Positions 58,080-64,000 of a stretch of 64,000 nt of DNA are shown here, piece after piece. The stretch comes from Nonomuraea candida (GTDB lineage: Bacteria; Actinomycetota; Actinomycetes; Streptosporangiales; Streptosporangiaceae), in the NCBI RefSeq assembly GCF_000725485.1, contig NZ_JOAG01000003.1:186001-250000 (forward strand), read 5' to 3'. The position numbers and the translations under genes are program-made. The notes below the pieces were generated by a model, which saw only the letters and a list, made by a program, of their open reading frames with translations, made no database searches and was not told the DNA's origin. Every line of letters begins with the position of its first letter. The stretch's first letter is position 1.

Positions 58080-58813
58080 GCCGCGGCAGGATCGGCGTGA
58101 TCGTGGCGCCCGCGAACCCGTCGGCGGAGCCGGAGCTGACCAGGCTGCTCGGCTCCCGGGCCGACATGCACGTCGCCCGGCTCCCCGTACGCCCGGGGCC
58201 GTCCCTGGCCGACCGGCTCGACAGCTACAACGCGGCGCTGCCCGCCATGGTGGACGTGTTCGGCGGTCTGCGGCTCAACGCGATGGTCATGGCCTGCAGC
58301 GAGCCGCGCTACCTGCTCGGGCCCGACGAGGACCGCGAGCAGTGCGCGGAGCTGACCGCGGCGACCGGAGTGCCGTTCGCCACGGCCACGCTGGCCATGC
58401 GCGAGGCGATGGAGCACGTGATGGCCACCGACATCGTGCTGGTCTCGCCGTACCAGCCGTGGATCACGGACCTGGCCGAGCGGTTCTGGAAGTCGTCCGG
58501 CCTGACCGTCACCCAGGTGGTGCAGGTGCGCGCGTGCGACGGCTACTCCTCGTACGCGGTCACCCCGGCCGACCTGCTCAGCCAGGTCGATCCGGCCGAG
58601 CTGCCCGAGGACGCGGTGCTGCTGTTCACCGGCACCGGGCTGCCCACGCTGCCCGTGCTGCGCCGGCTGACCAGCGGCAGCGACCGCCTGGTGCTCACCT
58701 CGAACCTCTGCGTGGCCTGGTGGGCCCTGTCCCGGGCCGTCGGCAGGCACGTGACGCTCAGCCGGGTGCCGCACCGCCGCCGCGTGACGGCCCAAGGGGG
58801 GCGCTCGGCATGA
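58076..58813 (+). CDS. Asp/Glu racemase superfamily protein (maleate isomerase/arylmalonate decarboxylase-like)
   Basis: 245 aa. The pattern IGVIVAPANPSAEPELTRLL, the first catalytic-Cys region NAMVMACSEPRYLLG (Cys near 74), VLLFTGTGLPTLPVL and the second Cys region LVLTSNLCVAWWALSRAVG fit the group that isomerises or decarboxylates small dicarboxylic acids by thiolate chemistry. The order of motifs is that of maleate isomerase, though flanks differ. It is translated through an 8-codon leader and overlaps the next flavoprotein gene (ATGA). In nicotinate and gentisate-type pathways an FAD hydroxylase and a maleate isomerase work on one route; whether this pair does is open. Confidence 0.75.
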   Translation: MSRGRIGVIVAPANPSAEPELTRLLGSRADMHVARLPVRPGPSLADRLDSYNAALPAMVDVFGGLRLNAMVMACSEPRYLLGPDEDREQCAELTAATGVPFATATLAMREAMEHVMATDIVLVSPYQPWITDLAERFWKSSGLTVTQVVQVRACDGYSSYAVTPADLLSQVDPAELPEDAVLLFTGTGLPTLPVLRRLTSGSDRLVLTSNLCVAWWALSRAVGRHVTLSRVPHRRRVTAQGGRSA

Positions 58814-60072
58814 ACGGCGTCATCGTGGTCGGGGCGGGCCCCGCCGGGCTCACCGCCGCGCTCTCGCTGGCCAGGGCGGGCGTCCCGGTCACCGTGCTGG
58901 AGCGCGAGCACGAGCCGCCCCGCCGGCCGCGCGCCTGCACGTTCCACCCCGCCACCCTCGACCTGCTGGACGACCTCGGCGTCGCCGCGGGACTCGTGGC
59001 CGCCGGGCGGGTGGTGGACCGGGTGCAGTGGCGGGACCGGTCCGGGATCGTGCTGGCCGAGATGGGCATGAACCGGCTGCACGGCCTGACCAAGCATCCG
59101 TTCCGGATCCACGCCGACCAGTCCGCGCTGACGCCGCTGCTGCTCGCCGCCCTCAACGCCTGCCCCGACGTGGACGTGCGGTTCGGCGCGCGGGTGGACG
59201 GCGTGGCGGAAGGCGGCACCGGGATCCGGGTCCGCGTCGGCCACACCTGGACGCGGGCCCGGTACCTGATCGCCGCCGACGGCCCCGACAGCACCGTGCG
59301 CGGCTGCCTGGGGCTGCCGTTCCCCCGGTCCGCCTATCCGGCGCAGGCGCTGCGAGTCTTCACCGACTCGCCGCTCGACCGGCTGCTGCCGGGCCTGGCG
59401 CCGCTGACCCACGTACGGGACGTGCAGCAGTCGTGCACGCTGCTCGGGCTGCGCGACCACTGGCGGATCATCTTCAAGATCCCCTGCGACACGCACGAGC
59501 CGCTGTCGCCGTCGAACCTGTCCCTCCTGGTGCGCAGGACCCTGCCGGGCGCGGGCGAGCCGATCAGGCTGACGGGCGCGGACCGGTTCGGGCTGTCGAG
59601 GGGGGTGCTGACCTCGTACCGGTGCGGGCGGGTGCTGTTCGTGGGCGACGCCGCGCACCTGACCTCGACCGCCGGCGGGCTCAACATGAACGCGGGCATC
59701 CACGACGCCGCCGAGGCCGGACAGGTGCTCGCGGCCGTCATCCGCGGGCGGGCCCGGCCCGCCGCGCTGGAGGCGTGGGCCTGGCGGCGGCGCTCGGTGC
59801 TGATGAAGCGGGTGATCCCGCGGGGCGAGAGGCGGCCGGTGGGGGTGCGCGAGCGGGACACCGCCCGGCTGGCCGCCGCCATGGCCGGGCTGCGGGCCAT
59901 CGCCCGCGATCCCGACGCCACGCGCGCCTACCTGGCGCAGGCGTCCCTGCTCGACGCGCCCGGCCCGCGCGTGCCGAAGCGGCCCATGAGCGATCCCGCT
60001 GTGCCCGATCCCGCCGTGCCCGATCCCGCTGTGCCCGATCCCGCTGTCTCCGATTCCGTGGGGCGGGCCTGA
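58810..60072 (+). CDS. FAD-dependent aromatic monooxygenase (group A type)
   Basis: 420 aa. FAD motif VIVVGAGPAGLTAALSLARA at the N-terminus, the DG motif YLIAADGPDSTVRG, and the GD motif GRVLFVGDAAHLTSTAGGLN followed by MNAGIHDAAEA define a para-hydroxybenzoate-hydroxylase-type enzyme that uses NAD(P)H and O2 to hydroxylate an aromatic or similar ring. The PPxGG of the GD motif is TAGG here. The ATG overlaps the racemase-like stop. The C-terminus ends in four PDPAV repeats from a 15-bp tandem repeat. Substrate unknown. Confidence 0.88.
   Translation: MNGVIVVGAGPAGLTAALSLARAGVPVTVLEREHEPPRRPRACTFHPATLDLLDDLGVAAGLVAAGRVVDRVQWRDRSGIVLAEMGMNRLHGLTKHPFRIHADQSALTPLLLAALNACPDVDVRFGARVDGVAEGGTGIRVRVGHTWTRARYLIAADGPDSTVRGCLGLPFPRSAYPAQALRVFTDSPLDRLLPGLAPLTHVRDVQQSCTLLGLRDHWRIIFKIPCDTHEPLSPSNLSLLVRRTLPGAGEPIRLTGADRFGLSRGVLTSYRCGRVLFVGDAAHLTSTAGGLNMNAGIHDAAEAGQVLAAVIRGRARPAALEAWAWRRRSVLMKRVIPRGERRPVGVRERDTARLAAAMAGLRAIARDPDATRAYLAQASLLDAPGPRVPKRPMSDPAVPDPAVPDPAVPDPAVSDSVGRA
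59992..60051 (+). repeat. Four 15-bp tandem units at the monooxygenase 3' end
   Basis: GATCCCGCTGTGCCC units at 59992, 60007, 60022 and 60037 (last diverged), in frame, encoding DPAVP repeats just before the stop. Confidence 0.9.
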
Positions 60073-60119
60073 GGAGAACGGACACGCGTCCGCGTACCGA
60101 TAGGAGGAGGTGACACCGG

Positions 60120-62123
60120 ATGTGGCGAACCCTGTCAGACGACGCGCGCCAGGCCATTCGTGACCTGTGCGATAAGCACGGAGCCCGCCTCTACGACTAC
60201 TGCCGCACCGAGCTCGCCGCGGGCGACGCCGAGCAGGCGGTCGCCGGCGCCGTGATGACGGCGCACCTGTACGCGGACCGCGTGGTGGACCCGGCCCTGC
60301 GCCGGCCCTGGCTGTACGCGGTGACCCGGGCCCACCGGGCGGTCGTGGCCAAGCCCGCGAGCATCGGCTCGTGGTCCCGCCCCGGCCGCATGTCCGAGCT
60401 GCTGCCCGAGGCGCTGCTGTCCCTGGACCGCCCGCAGCGGGAGCTGCTCGACCTGGCCGTACGCCACGGCCTGGCCGACGCGGAGCTCAGCGCGATCTTC
60501 GAGCTGCCGGAGGCCGAGGTGCACGCCATCGTGGCGCAGGCCGCGGCCGGCCTCGAAGAGTGGTTCGCCGCGATCATGGCGGCCCGCTCCCGCGACGGCT
60601 GCCCCGACCTGACGGCCCGCATGTCGGAGTGGGTCGCCTCCCCCGGCCGGCGGGCCAGGTCCCGCATCGGCCGCCACATCCAGTCCTGTGCGACCTGCCG
60701 GGCCGCGCCCAGGACCATGACGGCGGGCGCGCTGCTACGCCGCCTGCCGATCGCGTCGTCGCCCGGCACACTTCCCAACCGGCTGGCGTTGGCGCAGCCG
60801 TTGCCCGGCGAGGGGCCGATCTGGCGGGCCGACGGCTTTCCTGTGCAGGCCCGCACACTGGTGGAGACCGGCTCTTCGACGCCGGCTCCTCCGGTCGCCG
60901 GCGCCACGCCGTCCGTCCCGGTCGCCGGCCCCACGACGGCGACGCCGGGAAAGCCCTGGTCGGCGGCGGGCGCGGCCGCCGCCGACCAGGAGCCCGCCCT
61001 GAGGCCGATGCCCCTGGCGGCCCCCGTGCCCGAACCGCCCGACGGGCCCCCGCGCCTGCCGGAGCCCACCGAGGACACGCTGCCGGCCGTCCCGCTGGAG
61101 GGGACGATCCCGCTGCCCGCCCCCGTCGAGCGGGCGATGCCCCTGGCCGCTCCCGTGCCTCTTCCCGAGCCCGGCGACGAGCCGCCGCCCGGGCCCGGCC
61201 GGCAGGATCCGCCGGCGGCGCCGGCCGTACGCGGGCGCCACCCCTTCACGCCGCCGAGCCGCACCCGGCCCTTCCGCGGCGGCACGTACGGCGACAAGCT
61301 CGTCTACACCACCGTGACCAGGGGCGAGAGCAACGGCCACGGCGACCACGGCACGATCGTCCGCTACGGCGGCATCACCCTGTCCGCCCTCCAGCAGGCC
61401 CCGAACGGGGACGCCGCCCAGTGGCAGGAGTTCTGGCGCGACCCGTCCGACGACGAGGACGATCCCGAGCCGGGCACCCCGATCAGGGCGGTGGCCAGGC
61501 TCGGGCTGATCATGGGCGTCGGCCTGCTGGCGGCGGGCCTGATCTGGGCTGTCATGAACGCCCGCGAGCACCCGGCCACGCTCACCAAGGCCGCCGCGCA
61601 GACCAGCGTGCTGCTGGAGGAGCCCGCGCGCCGGGTCGCCGAGGCGGCCACGGCGGGCGAGGGAGGAGCGGCGAGCACCGCGGAGTCGCCGGAGTCGGGG
61701 ATGAAGGCGCTGTCCAGGAAGGCCGAGCTGCCCCGCCCGGCGCCGCCGGTGGCGCGGCTGTCGCCGTCGTCGGCGTGGCTGGGCGCGAAGCGCACGGGGA
61801 CGTTCGGGCTGTCGTGCACGGGCCGGTGCGAGATCGTCTCGGCCTCCGGCACGAGCGGCGTCACCGTGTCCGGGAACCGCTTCCGGGTCAAGGAGACGGC
61901 GGCGGACCGGGCGCTCGCGCGGGAGAGCTGCGAGCCGCGCGTGCGGCGCGGGCAGATCACCGTCCGCTGGACGGGCCAGACCACCGGGGACGGCCGCCGC
62001 ACCGGCGGCACCACCGCCGCCGGGGGCACGCTCACCATGCGGGTGGCCTGGACGGTCGCCCCGCGCGACGACGCGCTGACGCGCGACGCCCGCGACGGCG
62101 TCTTCCTGCGGGACTGCGACTAG
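60120..62123 (+). CDS. Sigma-70-like/zinc anti-sigma/transmembrane fusion with outer beta domain
   Basis: 667 aa. Residues about 10-150 resemble an ECF sigma factor: a region-2-like start (IRDLCDKHGARLYDYC), LYAVTRAHRAVVA and a region-4-like helix-turn-helix (LDRPQRELLDLAVRHGLADA, then ELSAIFELPEAEVHAIV). Next is a zinc anti-sigma motif Cys161...His186-x3-Cys190-x2-Cys193. A Pro-rich linker leads to a membrane helix (459-479, LGLIMGVGLLAAGLIWAVM). The outer part ends in an Ig/BACON-like beta domain (LSPSSAWLGAKRTGTFGLSC). So sigma-like domain, inhibitor motif and outer sensor are one chain. GTG/ATG choice: ATG 60120 with AGGAGG. It follows the monooxygenase by 47 bases. Confidence 0.78.
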   Translation: MWRTLSDDARQAIRDLCDKHGARLYDYCRTELAAGDAEQAVAGAVMTAHLYADRVVDPALRRPWLYAVTRAHRAVVAKPASIGSWSRPGRMSELLPEALLSLDRPQRELLDLAVRHGLADAELSAIFELPEAEVHAIVAQAAAGLEEWFAAIMAARSRDGCPDLTARMSEWVASPGRRARSRIGRHIQSCATCRAAPRTMTAGALLRRLPIASSPGTLPNRLALAQPLPGEGPIWRADGFPVQARTLVETGSSTPAPPVAGATPSVPVAGPTTATPGKPWSAAGAAAADQEPALRPMPLAAPVPEPPDGPPRLPEPTEDTLPAVPLEGTIPLPAPVERAMPLAAPVPLPEPGDEPPPGPGRQDPPAAPAVRGRHPFTPPSRTRPFRGGTYGDKLVYTTVTRGESNGHGDHGTIVRYGGITLSALQQAPNGDAAQWQEFWRDPSDDEDDPEPGTPIRAVARLGLIMGVGLLAAGLIWAVMNAREHPATLTKAAAQTSVLLEEPARRVAEAATAGEGGAASTAESPESGMKALSRKAELPRPAPPVARLSPSSAWLGAKRTGTFGLSCTGRCEIVSASGTSGVTVSGNRFRVKETAADRALARESCEPRVRRGQITVRWTGQTTGDGRRTGGTTAAGGTLTMRVAWTVAPRDDALTRDARDGVFLRDCD

Positions 62124-62162
62124 CCCCGGCCACCGGGCGGAGCCGGCGTCACGAGGGGCTGC

Positions 62163-62192
62163 GGGCAGGAGCCGGGGACCCGGCTCCTGCCC
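62163..62192. terminator. 14-bp stem hairpin between convergent genes
   Basis: GGGCAGGAGCCGGG (62163-62176) pairs perfectly with 62179-62192, minimal loop. It lies between the sigma-fusion stop (62123) and the end of the peptidase gene (62202). Strong bidirectional terminator candidate. Confidence 0.85.
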
Positions 62193-62201
62193 CCGTACGG
62201 T

Positions 62202-64000
62202 TTAGAAGAAGTGGAAGCCGGGCTCGGGCTCGGGCAGGTCGAGCCGGTCGGGGCCGCGGAACGTGGCGGTGTCCTTCGGCACGTCGGCCAGCGGCGTGCC
62301 CAGCACAAACGGCACGCTCACGCTGCTCCTGGCCAGGTCGATGGTGACGTTGGCGCCGGTGCCGGTCTCGTCCGTGTAGGTCGAGTCGGTCCCGGCGATG
62401 ACCAGGCCGATCCGGTGGCCCTTGCGGAACGTGTAGTCCTGCGGCAGTGTCAGCCACTTCACCGTGCCGTAGACGCCGGCGGGCAGCGGGGTGGCCTGGC
62501 TGAGCGAGTGGCGGTTCTGCACGTCGATCCAGCCGCGGGCGACGATCTCCAGCGGGCGGGTGGCCACGTTCGTGACGACCTTGCGGTAGCAGGCGTCGTC
62601 GGCCGCGGTGCTCTCCCCGTGGCAGTCCTCCTCGGTGAGCGTGGTGATGCCCTGGCCGCGCCGCCAGTCGACGCGGGTCGCCGCGCCGAAGTCGACCAGG
62701 AGCGCGGTCAGGTTGGAGGTGGGCTTGTCCAGCTTGACCCGCAGGTCGGCGGTGGGCGTGCCGGACAGGCGCAGGTCGAGCGGGAGCGCGCCGGTCGTGA
62801 ACGCCACCCGGCCCGGGTTCGCCGTGCCCACGTCGGCCACCATGTCGGTCTCGCTCATGGCGACGTCGGTGAAGGAGGCGGTGCTGTTCCTGGCGGCCGG
62901 CCGCAGGCCGAGCGAGCCGTCGGGCGCCGGGCGCAGCTTCGCCTCGATCGCGAACGGGGCCGGCCAGTCGCGCTGGGTGATCCACTGCGCCGGGCCGATC
63001 TCGACGTCGGCGCGGGGCTCGTGCATGATCCCGTTGCGTACGCCGTGCAGCCAGTGGTCGAACCAGCGGTGCAGCGTGTCCACCCACAGGCCCCGGCGGC
63101 CCTCGAAGTCGAACGGGTCGACGTGCTGGGTCTGGCCGACCCAGATCTTGCGCGGCACGTGCCGGTCGGCCAGGGCCTTCCACCAGGCGGAGAAGTTGTC
63201 GGGCTTGACGTTGAGGTCGTTGACCGTGTGGATGACGAAGACGCTGGCCTTCACCTTGGAGACGTCGCCGAGCAGGCCGCCGATGTAGTCGCGTTCGGCC
63301 CAGAACGGGTTGTGGTCGCCCGTGTCGTCGCCGTCCTCGGCGTCCATCCTGTCGCGCACCGCCTGGCACTTGGCCTCGGGGTCGGTGTCGACGTAGTTGG
63401 CCAGCCAGGAGGCGTAGTCGTAGTTGTACACGACGCCGTTGGAGCGCTGGTACTTGTACCAGGAGCTGATCGCCGAGATGGGCACGATGGTCTTGAGCCC
63501 TTCGACGCCGGTGGCGGCCACGGCGTTGGCCAGGGTGCCGTCGTACGACTTGCCGATCATCGCGGACTTGCCGGTCGTCCAGTCGGCCACGGCCGGGGCG
63601 CCGTCGGCCCGGAACGCCTTGGCGCGGCCGTTCAGCCAGTCGATGACGGCCTTGCCGCCCAGCACGTCGGCCTTGCCGCCGACGTCGGGGCAGCCGTCCG
63701 ACCTGGTGGTGCCGAGCATGTCGACGTTGAGGACGGCGTAGCCGCGGGGCACGAAGTAGTTGTCATAGAAGAGCGGAAACTTCGTGACATTTCCGGCGGC
63801 GTCGTAGATTTTGCGCTCTGACTCGTTTCCGCGGCCCGAGTTGTCGTAGTACGGGCTCTCATCGATGATCACCGGCACCCTGAGCCCCGGGCCGGACTCC
63901 TTGGGCCTGATGATGTCCACCCTGACCTTGTCGAGGTTGCCGTCGAGGTCGCTGTCGACGGTCGACTCGACGTACACGTGCTCGCGGATCGCGTCCGCGT
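62202..64000 (-). CDS. X-Pro dipeptidyl-peptidase (S15), N-terminus outside window
   Basis: About 599 residues visible, start beyond 64000. The serine nucleophile is in MIGKSYDGTLANAVAATGVE (GKSYDG), the acid region in VFVIHTVNDLNVKPDNFSAW and His in GQTQHVDPFDF. A C-terminal jelly-roll domain (LDLRLSGTPTADLRVKLD, ending EPGFHFF) completes the S15/CocE architecture. It should release X-Pro dipeptides from peptides and is probably exported, although the signal peptide would be outside the window. It is the second S15-type hydrolase here, the other being fused to an ABC ATPase at 11936. Confidence 0.9.
   Translation of the reverse strand, partial: ADAIREHVYVESTVDSDLDGNLDKVRVDIIRPKESGPGLRVPVIIDESPYYDNSGRGNESERKIYDAAGNVTKFPLFYDNYFVPRGYAVLNVDMLGTTRSDGCPDVGGKADVLGGKAVIDWLNGRAKAFRADGAPAVADWTTGKSAMIGKSYDGTLANAVAATGVEGLKTIVPISAISSWYKYQRSNGVVYNYDYASWLANYVDTDPEAKCQAVRDRMDAEDGDDTGDHNPFWAERDYIGGLLGDVSKVKASVFVIHTVNDLNVKPDNFSAWWKALADRHVPRKIWVGQTQHVDPFDFEGRRGLWVDTLHRWFDHWLHGVRNGIMHEPRADVEIGPAQWITQRDWPAPFAIEAKLRPAPDGSLGLRPAARNSTASFTDVAMSETDMVADVGTANPGRVAFTTGALPLDLRLSGTPTADLRVKLDKPTSNLTALLVDFGAATRVDWRRGQGITTLTEEDCHGESTAADDACYRKVVTNVATRPLEIVARGWIDVQNRHSLSQATPLPAGVYGTVKWLTLPQDYTFRKGHRIGLVIAGTDSTYTDETGTGANVTIDLARSSVSVPFVLGTPLADVPKDTATFRGPDRLDLPEPEPGFHFF

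Noticed and set aside
1..64000. tRNA, rRNA, integrase or transposase genes
   Set aside because: None seen on reading both strands; a covariance search would be needed to exclude a tRNA completely.

Overview
The window is about 72% GC. Coding density is high, GTG and TTG starts are common, and start/stop overlaps (ATGA, GTGA) recur. Together with the gene families present (PAC2, AfsR/LuxR-like STAND ATPases, an XRE regulator with a DUF5753-type tail, a DUF574-type methyltransferase, a bacterial terpene cyclase, TIGR03118, HrpA, polyphosphate glucokinase) this points to the chromosome of a filamentous actinomycete. A member of the Streptosporangiales is my best guess, but that is inference. I saw no rRNA, tRNA, CRISPR array, transposase or phage gene.

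Layout. 1-5020: a coupled acyl-CoA dehydrogenase pair and acyl-CoA synthetase (minus strand), a TetR regulator and an AurF-like diiron protein. 5112-8196: CopC and CopD copper proteins behind a candidate operator, convergent with an unknown multipass membrane protein. 8254-11829: methyltransferase, cytochrome P450, thioesterase, SnoaL-like protein. 11936-15924: a hydrolase fused through a membrane helix to an ABC ATPase, then its permease. 16001-18440: glpF-glpK. 18575-24066: frameshifted acetyltransferase, a small acidic protein, a STAND ATPase, a sesquiterpene-type cyclase, an ankyrin protein and a PAC2 protein. 24381-33283: oxidoreductase, protein phosphatase, a coiled-coil membrane protein convergent with a membrane-anchored STAND ATPase, a secreted M6 protease and a PucR-type regulator. 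33514-37162: MarR, ABC exporter and MFS exporter, with a structured RNA leader before the last. 37281-41265: Hsp20/MerR, gamma-glutamyltransferase-like, hemerythrin-like, small acidic and HAD proteins. 41547-50017: HrpA, a VOC/MarR pair with twin operators, ppgK, a secreted TIGR03118 protein, a HAD phosphatase and a DUF4253 protein. 50105-53637: a coupled flavoprotein, small membrane protein and MFS transporter. 53700-56100: methyltransferase and a double-HTH regulator. 56190-62123: a tightly packed run of mostly unknown genes ending in a sigma-factor/anti-sigma/membrane fusion. 62202-64000: an X-Pro dipeptidyl-peptidase cut by the window edge.

The items I rate most worth following are: (1) a three-helix RNA at 35757-35840 whose closing helix contains the Shine-Dalgarno of an MFS exporter in a MarR/ABC/MFS locus; (2) the one-polypeptide hydrolase, membrane helix and ABC ATPase; (3) the one-polypeptide sigma domain, zinc anti-sigma motif, membrane helix and outer domain, at the end of a run containing an 8-codon coupling peptide; and (4) a recurrent pattern of short tandem duplications at gene 3' ends and in interdomain linkers. 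Starts were chosen from ribosome-binding sites and overlaps; functions are from motif recognition only, with no database search.
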